Positions 8,797 through 19,101 are shown, counted from the stretch's first letter. The stretch is DNA of 64,000 nucleotides from Chitinophaga sp. sic0106 (GCF_019219075.1 NZ_JAHUWJ010000019.1:62001-126000), one strand, 5' to 3'. The notes: generated by a model from the letters alone, not told the origin. Program-made: numbers and translations.

Positions 8797-10167
8797 ATGA
8801 AAAAAAATTCTTTCACTACACTGGTTACACTCATTGCCGCCCTGGGAGGCTTCCTCTTCGGGTTTGACATGGCGGTGGTCAGCGGCATCATCGATCCGGT
8901 GAGAACGCAGTTCGGACTGTCGTCCTCCCAGGAAGGCTGGTTTGTATCCTGCGCCCTCCTGGGCTGCATCGCGGGCGTGGCCTTCTCCGGCTACCTGGCC
9001 GATAAAATCGGCAGAAAGAAAGTATTGTTCATTGCCGCTATCCTGTTCCTCGTGAGCGCGGCCTGCTTCTCTTTTTCCACAGCCTATCCGTTGATGATTG
9101 CCTTCCGGATTATGGCCGGCATGGGCGTTGGCGTAGCATCCAACATCTCCCCGCTATATATCTCGGAGCTGGCACCTGCTAAATCCCGTGGGCGACTTGT
9201 TACCTTTTATCAGCTCGCCATCACTATCGGCATCCTCGTGGCTTATGTCAGCAACCTGTTCCTCCAGCGGTATGCCGCCTCCCACACGCCGGAAGGCCTG
9301 ATGGGATGGCTTTTTGTATCGGAAGTATGGAGAGGCATGTTCCTCGTTGGGGTGATCCCGGCCGCCGCATTTTTCCTGCTGCTCATCATCGTGCCCGAAA
9401 GTCCTCGCTGGCTGGCACGTTACGGCCGCGATGCAGAAGCGCTTGCCATCCTCATAAAAATGAATGGTGAACAACCCGCCAGAGAAGAACTAGCCAGTAT
9501 TAAAGCCATTTCCAATGCAACCGGCAACAGCAGCGAACTATGGCAATCACCACTGCTGAAATTGTTGATACTGGCAACTGTACTCACGGCACTGTCGCAG
9601 TTCAGCGGCATCAATGCGGTGATATATTATGGCCCTACCATTCTCAAAGAAGCGGGCATCGTCACCAACGAAGCCCTGCTGTACCAGGTCATACTTGGGG
9701 CAGCCAATATGTTCTTTACCTTCATCGCCATATGGAAGGTGGACTCCCTCGGCAGGCGTCCACTGTATTTAACCGGCTCCATCTGCGCCGCCATCGCTTT
9801 ATCGTTAACGGGACTATGCTTTTTGAATAACATCACCGGATGGTGGATGCTGGCCAGTATCAGCCTCTTCCTGCTGTTCTTCGCGTTTTCGCTGGGACCA
9901 CTCAAATTTGTAATCGCCACAGAAATATTCCCTACACACGTAAGAGGAACGGCACTATCCATCTGTATCCTCACCATGTGGGTGTCCGACTGGATCGTAA
10001 ACTTACTATTCCCCATCCTTCGGGATCGTATAGGCATAGGCGCTACCTTTTTCATCTTCGCCGGCTGCTGTGTCATTTCGTATTTATTCGCCAGAAAAAA
10101 TCTCTTCGAAACAAAAGGGAAAACACTGGAAGAAATTTCGCTCACGATTAATCCTACATCAAAATGA
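8797..10167 (+). CDS. MFS sugar porter
   Basis: Inner-membrane sugar:proton symporter of the major facilitator superfamily, 456 residues with about 12 membrane helices. Sugar-porter signatures are present: GFLFGFDMAVVSG in helix 1, DKIGRKK between helices 2 and 3, PLYISELAPAKSRGRL after helix 4, PESPRWLARYGR at the end of the N-terminal half, QFSGINAVIYYGPTI in helix 7, and DSLGRRPL between helices 8 and 9. Context suggests import of mannose or a small mannoside released in the periplasm. The stop overlaps the GH38 start by 4 bases (ATGA), so the two genes are translationally coupled. Confidence 0.9.
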   Translation: MKKNSFTTLVTLIAALGGFLFGFDMAVVSGIIDPVRTQFGLSSSQEGWFVSCALLGCIAGVAFSGYLADKIGRKKVLFIAAILFLVSAACFSFSTAYPLMIAFRIMAGMGVGVASNISPLYISELAPAKSRGRLVTFYQLAITIGILVAYVSNLFLQRYAASHTPEGLMGWLFVSEVWRGMFLVGVIPAAAFFLLLIIVPESPRWLARYGRDAEALAILIKMNGEQPAREELASIKAISNATGNSSELWQSPLLKLLILATVLTALSQFSGINAVIYYGPTILKEAGIVTNEALLYQVILGAANMFFTFIAIWKVDSLGRRPLYLTGSICAAIALSLTGLCFLNNITGWWMLASISLFLLFFAFSLGPLKFVIATEIFPTHVRGTALSICILTMWVSDWIVNLLFPILRDRIGIGATFFIFAGCCVISYLFARKNLFETKGKTLEEISLTINPTSK

Positions 10168-13100
10168 ATAAAATAATTACGGGCATAACCGCGTGTGTAA
10201 TGGGTTTGTGTATGCAAGCATCCGCCCAGAAAACGGTGCCCTACTTCGGACAAATCAACTGGATCAATGGCTATGAAAAAGAAATTTCAGGCGAAAACAT
10301 CCAGTACTACTCAGCCTATCCTGACTATGCCACTACGGCACTGCTTACACGTACCACCGATGGCCACAAAACCATCGAATGGCAAACCGCTAATGTGCCC
10401 TCCAGCATTAAAGGAAAGTATGTATATTTCAGCTGGGTAGCCGGCCATTCCACCGCTACCAGCAGCGGGCCGCGTAACTTCGACCTGTATATCAACAACC
10501 GCAAAACACTCACCTTTACCACCCTGCCGGGCAATCAAGCGCCCGTATGGTCATATGCTTCGGCAGACAGCAGCAGGATCGTGTTCCAGCAAACCACCCG
10601 CGACGGTGCCAGCGATGCACACGGTTTAATGTTTCTGCGTGTACCCGTTAGCGTTATTACGCCAGGGCAACCGGTTACACTGCGCATCACCGGCCAGGCA
10701 CAACAAAGCAACGACTGGTTCATGACCTTCAAATTCGCTTTCCAGGAAAAAGTAGACCTGCAGCCGCAGCCCTTCCTGCTCAAAGGTGGCAAACAGCCCA
10801 TCGCCTTAACAGCACTGCATTTTGGCGCACCGGAAACATTGCAGGTAAAAGTGAATAACCAACCCGTAGCCTCCTGTAAAATCCAGGATGGCATCAACCG
10901 GTTCGATATCCCGGTAACCGCGGTAAAGCAGAAAGACAGTGTACACATTGTAGTGAGCAATGGCAAAAAAGTAGTAGCGGATAAATTCGTGGCACTCCAG
11001 CCTGTTACCTACCGCGAACTGGACCTGATCCACCATTCACATACAGACATCGGTTACTCCCATATGCAGCCGGAAGTATTAAAAATACACCTGAAAAACA
11101 TTGATGATGCGCTGCAAATGATCGAAGCTACCCGCAACTACCCTGCGGACGCGCGTTTCAAATGGAATATCGAATCGCTCTGGGCTGTGGAAAACTATAT
11201 ATTGCAGGCGAGCCCGGAAAAGAAAGCTGCGTTTATCAAAGCCGTAAAAGAAGGTAGTATCTGCCTCTCCGCCCTGTACGCAAATATCTTAACAGGCCTT
11301 AGCTTACCGGAAGAACTGTTCCACTACACCGACTACGCCAGTCAGCTGAAAAAAGAATATGGCCTGCAAATTCCCAGCGCCATGATCTCCGATGTGCCGG
11401 GCTACACCTGGACCACCGTTACAGCACTGGCACATGGCGGCGTTAAATATTTTTCCAGTGGTCCTAATTATCTGGGAGAGAATCACCCCTACCTGGGTGA
11501 CCGCGTCGGGCATTTTGTACGCACATGGGGCGATAAGCCGGTATGGTGGACTTCCCCGTCAGGCGAAGAAAAGATACTCCTGTGGACAGGCGGCAAAGGC
11601 TACTCCTCCTGGCACGGAACCGCACCTGGTGGCGTATTTGACCGCGGTCCGCAAAAAATAGCCACCTACCTCCAGGAACTGGATGCTAAAAAATATCCTT
11701 ACGATATCGTGCAATGGCGTTACAATATTGTGGCCGACAACGGCCCTATCGACACCGCTATATCCCGGTTTGTAATGGAGTGGAACGAAAAATATCAATC
11801 TCCCAAACTGGTATTAAATACGGTAGACAAACTGTTCAAAACCTTCGAAGACCGCTACGGTAATCAGTTACCAGTAGTAAAGGGAGATATCACCCCTTAC
11901 TGGGAAGATGGCGCCGCGTCCACGGCTGCCGAGTCCGGCAAGAATCGCGTAAACAGTTTGCGCCTGCAACAACTCACCAACGCCTGGGCGGTATTGCAGC
12001 CCGGCACTTTCCCACAGCAGGACTTCTACCGTGCATGGACCAACGTAATTATGTTTCATGAACATACCTGGGGTGCACATAACAGTATCAGTCAGCCGGA
12101 TGTGCCATTTGTTACAGGCCAGTGGCGTATCAAAAAGCAGTTTATGCTGGATGCGGACAGCATCACCGGACAACTGGAAACCGCTCTGCTAAAGTCTTTT
12201 ACAGATAACAACTCCAAACGCATTGCGGTAGTAAATACCTTATCCTGGCCGCGTACGGGCATGGTGAAAATAAATGTTCCCGGTAAATCTGTTATCGACA
12301 GCAAAGGCAAAGCCTGGCCGCTACAGCAATTACAATCGGGCGAATACGTGTTCATGGCGCAGGAAGTACCTCCGTTGGGCACTGCCGTATATGAAGTATC
12401 GGATAAGCCTGTAAAAGTTTCTGCTGCTTTTACCCAATCGGGCAATACGCTTTCCAACGGCATCATCACCGTTTCCTGGGATAGTAAAACGGGTAGTATC
12501 AACAGCTTAAGTGCAAAAGACCAATACAACTACGCCGGCAGTTTCGGCAACCAGGGGCTTAACAGCTACTGGTATGTGCCTGGCATGGACCCCGCCAAAG
12601 CGGAATCCAACAGCAACATTACTGTACAGGTCCTGGAAAATGGCCCCGTAGTAACCACCATCAGTTTAACCGGCAATGCCCCTGGCGCCAATAGCATCAA
12701 CAAAAAAATTACTTTATATGCAGATGCTGGTGAAGCACTGATAGAAAACATCGTGGATAAAAAACCGGTACGTGAAAAAGAAGCGGTGCACTTCGGCTTC
12801 CCTTTTAACATCAGCCATCCCAAAACTACCCTGGATGCGGGTTATGGCACCCTACGCTACCTGGATGATCAACTGCCCGGCTCCAATATGGATTTCCTGT
12901 TTGGTCGCCGCTGGCTGGATGTTTCCAATAACGACCGTGGTATCCAATGGATGCTCCTGGAAGCGCCAATGGTAGAGCCACAGCAAATGATAGACGAAAG
13001 AAAAGTGATAGACCAGAGCCATAAAGAATGGAGAAAAACCGGCACACCAACTGCCACCTGGTTTAACTACATCATGAACAACTACTGGCATACCAACTAC

Positions 13101-13445
13101 AAAGCGGATCAGGATGGCAAAAGCAGCTACAACTATGCCCTGCGACCGCATACAGGTAATACCGCCACTGCGCAGGAACAGGCTGCCGCTGCATTTACCC
13201 AGCCACTGCTGGCCTTCCCTGTCCGGAAAGATTTACATCTCCCCAATAATTTATTCCGGATATCAAACGCACATATTATTATTGCCAGCGTTACGCCACT
13301 GGATAATAATAGCTACCAGGTACGACTGTTTAACCCTGAGCCAACCCGCCAGCAAGGCCGGTTTGTATGGGGCAGTTTTACCGGAAAGGATATGGAAGTG
13401 GATTTAACGGGAATGGGCGTGAAGGAGGTGATGGTGAGTAAATAA
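10164..13445 (+). CDS. Secreted alpha-mannosidase, glycoside hydrolase family 38
   Basis: Exo-acting alpha-mannosidase of 1093 residues, likely periplasmic. A signal peptide (MNKIITGITACVMGLCMQASA, cleavage before QKTV) is followed by beta-rich N-terminal domains (about 25-280). The GH38 catalytic domain begins with HHSHTDIGYSH (zinc ligands His293 and Asp295), and MISDVPGYTW contains the likely nucleophile Asp410. A later FHEHTWGAHNS segment supplies another metal-site His. The C-terminal half (about 690-1090) fits the GH38 beta-sandwich domains. It would free mannose for the co-encoded porter and kinase/isomerase. It is the last gene before a strong terminator. Confidence 0.88.
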   Translation: MNKIITGITACVMGLCMQASAQKTVPYFGQINWINGYEKEISGENIQYYSAYPDYATTALLTRTTDGHKTIEWQTANVPSSIKGKYVYFSWVAGHSTATSSGPRNFDLYINNRKTLTFTTLPGNQAPVWSYASADSSRIVFQQTTRDGASDAHGLMFLRVPVSVITPGQPVTLRITGQAQQSNDWFMTFKFAFQEKVDLQPQPFLLKGGKQPIALTALHFGAPETLQVKVNNQPVASCKIQDGINRFDIPVTAVKQKDSVHIVVSNGKKVVADKFVALQPVTYRELDLIHHSHTDIGYSHMQPEVLKIHLKNIDDALQMIEATRNYPADARFKWNIESLWAVENYILQASPEKKAAFIKAVKEGSICLSALYANILTGLSLPEELFHYTDYASQLKKEYGLQIPSAMISDVPGYTWTTVTALAHGGVKYFSSGPNYLGENHPYLGDRVGHFVRTWGDKPVWWTSPSGEEKILLWTGGKGYSSWHGTAPGGVFDRGPQKIATYLQELDAKKYPYDIVQWRYNIVADNGPIDTAISRFVMEWNEKYQSPKLVLNTVDKLFKTFEDRYGNQLPVVKGDITPYWEDGAASTAAESGKNRVNSLRLQQLTNAWAVLQPGTFPQQDFYRAWTNVIMFHEHTWGAHNSISQPDVPFVTGQWRIKKQFMLDADSITGQLETALLKSFTDNNSKRIAVVNTLSWPRTGMVKINVPGKSVIDSKGKAWPLQQLQSGEYVFMAQEVPPLGTAVYEVSDKPVKVSAAFTQSGNTLSNGIITVSWDSKTGSINSLSAKDQYNYAGSFGNQGLNSYWYVPGMDPAKAESNSNITVQVLENGPVVTTISLTGNAPGANSINKKITLYADAGEALIENIVDKKPVREKEAVHFGFPFNISHPKTTLDAGYGTLRYLDDQLPGSNMDFLFGRRWLDVSNNDRGIQWMLLEAPMVEPQQMIDERKVIDQSHKEWRKTGTPTATWFNYIMNNYWHTNYKADQDGKSSYNYALRPHTGNTATAQEQAAAAFTQPLLAFPVRKDLHLPNNLFRISNAHIIIASVTPLDNNSYQVRLFNPEPTRQQGRFVWGSFTGKDMEVDLTGMGVKEVMVSK

Positions 13446-13451
13446 TTAAGA

Positions 13452-13476
13452 GGCCGCCATCATAATGATGGCGGCC
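13452..13476. terminator. Bidirectional terminator between the mannoside operon and the LytTR gene
   Basis: Perfect 11-bp GC-rich stem: GGCCGCCATCA (13452-13462), loop TAA, TGATGGCGGCC (13466-13476). It sits between two converging genes. There is no long T-run on either side, so efficiency is uncertain. Confidence 0.75.
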
Positions 13477-13483
13477 CTATTCA

Positions 13484-14230
13484 TTAAGATATATTCTCCA
13501 GATACTTCAACACCTCCTCCTTCTTCCTGCTCGATACCGGTATCTGTTCATCATTCTGCATCTGCAAAATCCCCTCCCGGTAATACTTTTTCACATACTG
13601 GAAGTTCACCAAATACGATTGATGACACCTGATAAACCCGGACGGGATCAGGATGTTCTCATACTCTATCAGCCCTTTGGATACCAGCATTTCCCGTTTA
13701 TCTTTCAGGTAGAAGGTAGTGTAGCCCTTATCGCTTTTACAGTACATGATATCTTCCACGGATACTATTTCCATGTATTCCACCCGCTTGAGTGCCAGTC
13801 TTTTTACACCACCTGCCCCTTGGGAGCTATAGTGCTGACGTGCAATTTCCAGCTGCTGCCGGTCCATCTGCTCCTGCTGCCGGTGATGGTAGCATTTGTT
13901 GAGCATGGCTGCCAGCGCCACCTCATCAATGGGTTTGAGCAGGTAGCCGAAGGCGCCCATATTCAGTGCCTGGATCGCGTATTGATCATAGGCCGTCAGG
14001 AAAATCACCTGGAAATCCGCTGCACCTATTTCATGAAACAGCCGGAAGCTGTCGCCATCCTTGAGGCGGATGTCCGCCAGGATGATGTCCGGTTTCAATA
14101 CAGGAATTTCCTTAGCCGCCTTTGCAATTTCCGCGGCCTGCCCTACCACCTCCACATAGGAGATATCCTGCACCACCTGTAGCAGGTGTTGCATAATGCG
14201 TACTTCGTCTTCAAGAATATAGAGCTTCAT
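13484..14230 (-). CDS. LytTR-family response regulator
   Basis: DNA-binding response regulator, 248 residues. The receiver domain (1-120) has the acidic pocket LEDE (7-9), the phospho-acceptor Asp53 in LADIRL, and a conserved Lys in LLKP near residue 103. The C-terminal LytTR domain (about 145-245) has KRVEYMEIVSVEDIMYCKS, GYTTFYL and FIRCHQSYLVN. It starts 3 bases after the stop of the histidine kinase, which is surely its partner. Targets are unknown; the pair lies between the mannoside operon and the SusC/D modules but points away from the former. Confidence 0.93.
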   Translation of the reverse strand: MKLYILEDEVRIMQHLLQVVQDISYVEVVGQAAEIAKAAKEIPVLKPDIILADIRLKDGDSFRLFHEIGAADFQVIFLTAYDQYAIQALNMGAFGYLLKPIDEVALAAMLNKCYHHRQQEQMDRQQLEIARQHYSSQGAGGVKRLALKRVEYMEIVSVEDIMYCKSDKGYTTFYLKDKREMLVSKGLIEYENILIPSGFIRCHQSYLVNFQYVKKYYREGILQMQNDEQIPVSSRKKEEVLKYLENIS

Positions 14231-14233
14231 ATG

Positions 14234-16144
14234 CTAATCTTTTATTTGGGGAATCACGATAACCACTTTCACTCCGCGTCCGTTCCCGTCTTTTTTATCC
14301 TCAATATTATAGTATGCCTCCTGGCCCTGCGATTTAAAAAGCACGTCCAGCCGCTCTTTCAGGATGATGCTGGCTAAGGATTGCTTCTTCTGCTCTCCAG
14401 GTTCTTTACTGCCGATACCATTGCCGTTGTCGTCTACAATGATATGCAGCTGATCGTTTTCACCTTTAAAAACGATTGTTAAGATACCTTTATAATCTAT
14501 ATTCCTGAAACCATGCTCGATGGCATTTTCCACGAAAGGCTGTATGAGCATAGGTGGGATCAGGATGTTCTCCGGATAAATCTCCTCCCCTGTTTCTATT
14601 TTATAATCAAACAACCCGTAAAAGCGCATCTGCTGCAATTGCAGGTAATTGCGCAGGGTGGTGATCTCCTCATCCAGGCCTATGAAGTCCTTGCGGCTTT
14701 GCTCCAGGATATTACGCAGCAGGCCCGAAAAGGCCGACAAATAACGCACGGAGTCTTTCGTATCCCCGGAAGCCACCAGACTTTGCAGGTTAGCAATGGA
14801 GTTGAAGATAAAATGTGGATTTAACTGCACCTGCAGCAGTTTCTGTTCCATCACCAGTCGCTTGTTTTCAGATTGCAGCAGGCGGTTTTTCCCTTCCAGC
14901 CGGTACTGGCGGTGGATGAAATAAAAGATAGATAAAACAGCCAGGAATACGACCAATGCCAGTATAAGTGTCCAGCGTTGTTGTTTTATTATTTTTTCAT
15001 TCAGGAGATTCCGGTTGCTCAGCTCTGCGATGTTGCGGTCCTTTTTCTCAGTTTCATACTTTTCGTGTATTTCCGCAAACCGTACCGCTTCAATTTCTTT
15101 CAGGGTGTTGATTTCAATATCGTAGGTAGCCTCGGCTACCTGTAAGGCTTTCTTATAATCTCCTTTTACCCGGTAGGCCTTTATCAGCCCTTTAAAGTAA
15201 ACGGAGTTCTGCTTCCCGTCCGGGTTTTTGCGGCCCAGCTCAATCGCTTCCTGATAATAACGAATGGCCGAATCCACCATGTTATTATGCATAAAAGTGG
15301 TCGCCAGGTTATTATAGGCGATATCACTCACGCTGTTATTTTCCAACAGATAATTAAAGAAGGCGCGGCTGGCTGCCAGCGCTTTATCGTTTTTACCCTG
15401 CCGCACATAAATCTGCGCTTCGTTATCATAGGTGCGGGCAATGGCCATACTATCCTTTATGCGGTGTGCCAGCGTACGTGCCTGGGCGTTATAGAACATC
15501 ATTTTATCGAAGTCGTTCAGCTGGGAAGCCAGCAGGAAGGAGATATCATAATGCCGCTGCATCACCACCGGATGGGTTTTAAACGGGTGGCTGTTGTAAT
15601 AGCGGCCCGTGTATTCCAGTGACTCGTTGATGTTATGGTTCTGATAATAAGCGCGCGCCATAAGATCGTAATAGCGGTAATTTTGCTGACTATGCACCTT
15701 TTCGGCCGTTTTCATGCCGTTCAGGATCTGGTTCATAATAGCTGCATCCACCGTTACACCGCCGCCAATGCCCTGTTCGAGAATACTATATCTCCTCAGT
15801 AACTCAATTTCATCATCCGCATGCGCGCCCTGCATTTTCGAAAACTCGGCAATGGCGCTGTCGCGCAGCTTCAGGTGCGACAACCGCCGGCCCCTGAAGT
15901 AGTGGTACCAGGGGTTCAGGGTACTGTCGCCCAGGTAGCGCAGCAAACTATCCTGCCTGGCAACCGATTTCTTGATATCCGCAATGGATAAGGTATCCAT
16001 GCCGATTACCAGCGGCAAATAATTGGTGGTAGGGGCTGCTTTGGGCTGCTGTAATGCCTGCGGTGCAGGTTTGTGGTTTTTGCAGGCAACCCCGAAACAT
16101 ACCATTATTAGTCCTAGGTAAGCAATGAGTGATCTGACAGCCAT
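14234..16144 (-). CDS. TPR-containing sensor histidine kinase (LytS/YehU type)
   Basis: Membrane sensor kinase of 636 residues. It begins with a lipoprotein-like signal (LIMVCFGVAC). Residues about 60-380 form TPR-like helical repeats (SIRYYQEAIELGRKN, DYKKALQVAEATYDIE). One membrane helix follows (WTLILALVVFLAVLSIFYFI, about 390-410), then a short coiled segment and the His-kinase domain with LNPHFIFNSIANL (His444). The ATPase N box is QPFVENAIEHGFRN, followed by a glycine-rich DDNGNGIG box. It is transcribed with the LytTR regulator, 3 bases apart. This single-helix, TPR-in-periplasm layout is common in Bacteroidota; the ligand is unknown. Confidence 0.9.
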   Translation of the reverse strand: MAVRSLIAYLGLIMVCFGVACKNHKPAPQALQQPKAAPTTNYLPLVIGMDTLSIADIKKSVARQDSLLRYLGDSTLNPWYHYFRGRRLSHLKLRDSAIAEFSKMQGAHADDEIELLRRYSILEQGIGGGVTVDAAIMNQILNGMKTAEKVHSQQNYRYYDLMARAYYQNHNINESLEYTGRYYNSHPFKTHPVVMQRHYDISFLLASQLNDFDKMMFYNAQARTLAHRIKDSMAIARTYDNEAQIYVRQGKNDKALAASRAFFNYLLENNSVSDIAYNNLATTFMHNNMVDSAIRYYQEAIELGRKNPDGKQNSVYFKGLIKAYRVKGDYKKALQVAEATYDIEINTLKEIEAVRFAEIHEKYETEKKDRNIAELSNRNLLNEKIIKQQRWTLILALVVFLAVLSIFYFIHRQYRLEGKNRLLQSENKRLVMEQKLLQVQLNPHFIFNSIANLQSLVASGDTKDSVRYLSAFSGLLRNILEQSRKDFIGLDEEITTLRNYLQLQQMRFYGLFDYKIETGEEIYPENILIPPMLIQPFVENAIEHGFRNIDYKGILTIVFKGENDQLHIIVDDNGNGIGSKEPGEQKKQSLASIILKERLDVLFKSQGQEAYYNIEDKKDGNGRGVKVVIVIPQIKD

Positions 16145-16289
16145 TCGTAATGAATTTATCCACTTCCGTATCTACCGGAAGTATGGGAAATTACATCTAA
16201 ATGTAGAGATAGCAATTGAATATGCGGGGACCGGATTAATATTCGAGCCGGTTGGGTTAATATTCGTGCTGCCTGACTACAAAATCAAC

Positions 16290-16321
16290 AAAAAAAGAGC
16301 ACACTAATCGTGTGCCCTCTT
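16290..16321 (-). terminator. Rho-independent terminator after the first SusC/D module
   Basis: On the minus strand AAGAGGGCACAC, loop GATTA, GTGTGCTCTT (imperfect lower stem) runs directly into seven T. It lies just downstream of the thioredoxin-like gene ending at 16352. Confidence 0.75.
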
Positions 16322-16351
16322 AGGCTGTAGAATGGAATAGTACAATTAGTG

Positions 16352-17632
16352 TTACCGTGTGCGCGCCACAGCTGTTTTACCATCCAACAACTGCTTCATT
16401 TCCTTTTTCCGGGGCGACTTACCAAATTCAGTCGTAAATCTCGGTGTAATATTTAACTTGTCCTTAAAGAGAATTCCAGGCAATATAGGTTTATCATAAA
16501 ACTGCTGTGCACCAGCAATTTCGTATGCTTTTTTATAGTCGCCACACGCAGCATATACCGCTGCCAGATAGGTAACTGTTTCATTTGATGGCCACAATTC
16601 AAAAGCCACACTTCCTATATAAATAATAGCTTCCCGTCCATTCTTTTTAAATGCACCTTTTTTCAGCGCGCCGGAAGAAACAAGTGAATAAGCAAATTCT
16701 TTATACAAATCAGGATAAATCATACCATATTTATTGCCGGCAGCAGCCATGGCAACGGCGCCTTCGTTGAACTTACCGGTGTGCAGGAGTCGTTCAGCTA
16801 CCAGTATATCCTCGTACATGGCCTTGTCAGGGATATTTGCTCCGCTCACAAATGCCAAATGTTGCTGATAGGCACTGTCCTTTTTATCTACCAATGCCAC
16901 ATTACCGGTTCTGATCACCATGCGGTACATCGCTTTTCTGAACCAGGTATATCCCATTTCCTTTTCTATCTGCGACAGGTCTTTTAGAATATAATCCATG
17001 GCTACCCCCTGTTGAGGCCGTGACATATAACCGCTTAGTGTTCTGGTTATTTCCGGCGTCCGCCTCATCTCCTCAGGTGCAACAGCAAGGAATTCCTCAA
17101 AGTAGGGTTTCACCAGCTCCGGGTTTGATTTCCCCAGGATGCCGTATACGTATTCTTTCACTATTTCTACACTGCGTTCGCCCTGTGCCCAACGCTGCTC
17201 ATACTTCTTTCTTCGCACCGCCAGGTCAGATACAGTTGCATTTTTAGCCAGGTCAATAAAAACCTGAGCAGGCCTGGCTCCTACCTGCACATCCAGGAGT
17301 TCTCCGTCACTGTTAATCCAGAAATAAGACGGGAATGCGCCTGCACGATGTTTGGCAAAGAATCCGTGTGTACTGTCATTTTCCGCATCCAGCTTCAAAT
17401 TCACAAAGGCAGCATTAAAGTAATCTCCTACGTCTTTGCGCGGAAATACCTCGGCAGTCATCTGTTTACATGGTCCACACCAGGTAGTGTATACATCTAC
17501 AAAAATGTTTTTCTTTTGCGCTTTGGCAGTGGCTAACGCCTGTTCGTAGGTCAGATGTGAAAAGCTAATCCCCTGTGCCCAGCTATTAAGCACCAGGAAT
17601 GTGCATAATCCCAGCAAGTATATTTTTTTCAT
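16352..17632 (-). CDS. Thioredoxin-fold exported protein (Trx/DUF255-like N-terminus)
   Basis: Exported protein of 426 residues with a signal peptide (MKKIYLLGLCTFLVLNSWAQ). Residues about 25-140 form a thioredoxin-like domain with an intact redox motif WCGPCKQM and the cis-proline region AFPSYFWIN. The remaining 280 residues are helical and TPR-like, without a motif I can name. Last gene of the first SusC/D module, 12 bases after the PKD-like gene. A closely similar gene occupies the same place in the second module (27803-28975). Probably a periplasmic thiol-disulfide oxidoreductase acting on the module's substrate or its surface proteins; the role is inferred. Confidence 0.82.
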   Translation of the reverse strand: MKKIYLLGLCTFLVLNSWAQGISFSHLTYEQALATAKAQKKNIFVDVYTTWCGPCKQMTAEVFPRKDVGDYFNAAFVNLKLDAENDSTHGFFAKHRAGAFPSYFWINSDGELLDVQVGARPAQVFIDLAKNATVSDLAVRRKKYEQRWAQGERSVEIVKEYVYGILGKSNPELVKPYFEEFLAVAPEEMRRTPEITRTLSGYMSRPQQGVAMDYILKDLSQIEKEMGYTWFRKAMYRMVIRTGNVALVDKKDSAYQQHLAFVSGANIPDKAMYEDILVAERLLHTGKFNEGAVAMAAAGNKYGMIYPDLYKEFAYSLVSSGALKKGAFKKNGREAIIYIGSVAFELWPSNETVTYLAAVYAACGDYKKAYEIAGAQQFYDKPILPGILFKDKLNITPRFTTEFGKSPRKKEMKQLLDGKTAVARTR

Positions 17633-17644
17633 GATTCCAAGTAT

Positions 17645-19084
17645 TTATTGTTTATCGGTAAGGTCAACCACCTTATCACAAAAGCCTTCCTTTTTTACTT
17701 TTTGATTTGCGGTAATACCCCCTAAGGTTGTAATGTTATAGGTAATAAAACCACCTTTTTTGCCGGGCAGTGCTGCGTTGGTAAAGGCTACCTTCAGTTC
17801 GGTACCGTTCATCTTCAACAAGTTTATATTTACACCTGTACCTAAATCCAGCAGCATCCCACCATTGCGGGTAGTGAGGTTATACACATAGATTTTTGAT
17901 CCGGTGCTGTAGAACAGGTAGTTAGACAGTCCTATGGAAGAAGCAAATGCGTTTGCCTCCATTATATTCTCTGCATTCAACACCTCCCTGCTGCGGGCAA
18001 TAAAGGTCTGAGCGGCTGAGTTCATACGGAAAGCCAGCAAATACCGTTGTGTACTTGCAGCATTCTCAAATACCCCAAAGTATTCGTTGGCTGATATTTT
18101 ACCACCATATACGATCTTGAGGCCTACATTATTGGGATCAATGATAGAAGTTGTAGTTCCTGCCAGAAAAGGGTTCAATGACCCGGTGGTAGTGTTGTGG
18201 CATAGGAAACGCATGTTCCTGGTATCATAAAATCCACTCCGGGTTGCTCCTTCGTTAAATGCAGCCGGATAGAGATAAAAATCACCCAACATGGCCGGCC
18301 GGAAAAGTAGCTCCGCGGAATTCACTGCACGATTATGCGGCTTCCCATCTATAATCACATAATCCTGCAAACCGCTAAATCGTTCCACATAGCCCTGTGT
18401 GTTGATTACTCCTTCTCCTTCCCATGGTACAATAAATGAGTTACGCAGCGTTCTGATTCTGGTAAAAGTACTGGGGTTCACAATCACACCGCCCTGCTGA
18501 TCTCTGCATAAAATCAGTATTTCCGATGGCATCTGCGACCGTTGTGGATAAAAGGATACACTTACCGGCTCACTACCGGCGATCTCCCCTCCATTTCCTT
18601 TCTCATATACTTCTTCAATGAATTTACCAGAGGTTGTATTCAGAAAATGTACCGTTGCATGCCCATCATTTTCGGCCAGCACAATGATACCGGTGGTATA
18701 ATCATTTACTACATTGAGGGTGCTCAACGCTTTGTAAAAGACGCCGGTAGTTTTGTCTGTTACCTTAAACACCAGCGAATACGTGCCGGGAGGCATGCTG
18801 ATAGTAGTTGCGAGATTCTTTTCTTTCGACAAGGTATCAGCCACATATTGGCTGGTTTGCGTGTAGGCATACCAGAGATATTCCAGGTCGGCATCTTTTG
18901 TAAATGCCTTTTGTATTGCCGGCTGAATTGACAGCACATCATCAATACTGGCAACATAGTTCTCCGCTACGCCCTGGATCACAATATTATCCAGCTCCCG
19001 GGATAGTACTACCGAATTATCCTTCACACACCCTGCCAGCACCAGCAGGAAAAGGGCTGTAATGATTTTTATATTCAATTTCAT
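17645..19084 (-). CDS. PKD-like family lipoprotein
   Basis: Surface or periplasmic lipoprotein of 479 residues. The signal ends in a lipobox (LVLAGC, MKLNIKIITALFLLVLAGC). The N-terminal half resembles the Bacteroidota PKD-like family found beside SusD/DUF4843 genes: a beta-sandwich with LEYLWYAYTQ and YSLVFKVTDKTTGVFY. The C-terminal half (about 160-479) looks like a beta-propeller or repeat region (IIVLAENDGHATVHFLN, YLLAFRMNSAAQ). Probably binds ligand at the cell surface together with SusD. A paralogue sits at 28990-30666. It lies between the DUF4843 lipoprotein and the thioredoxin-like gene, in one operon. Confidence 0.78.
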   Translation of the reverse strand: MKLNIKIITALFLLVLAGCVKDNSVVLSRELDNIVIQGVAENYVASIDDVLSIQPAIQKAFTKDADLEYLWYAYTQTSQYVADTLSKEKNLATTISMPPGTYSLVFKVTDKTTGVFYKALSTLNVVNDYTTGIIVLAENDGHATVHFLNTTSGKFIEEVYEKGNGGEIAGSEPVSVSFYPQRSQMPSEILILCRDQQGGVIVNPSTFTRIRTLRNSFIVPWEGEGVINTQGYVERFSGLQDYVIIDGKPHNRAVNSAELLFRPAMLGDFYLYPAAFNEGATRSGFYDTRNMRFLCHNTTTGSLNPFLAGTTTSIIDPNNVGLKIVYGGKISANEYFGVFENAASTQRYLLAFRMNSAAQTFIARSREVLNAENIMEANAFASSIGLSNYLFYSTGSKIYVYNLTTRNGGMLLDLGTGVNINLLKMNGTELKVAFTNAALPGKKGGFITYNITTLGGITANQKVKKEGFCDKVVDLTDKQ

Positions 19085-19101
19085 GTTTGTCTGTTATTGG
19101 T

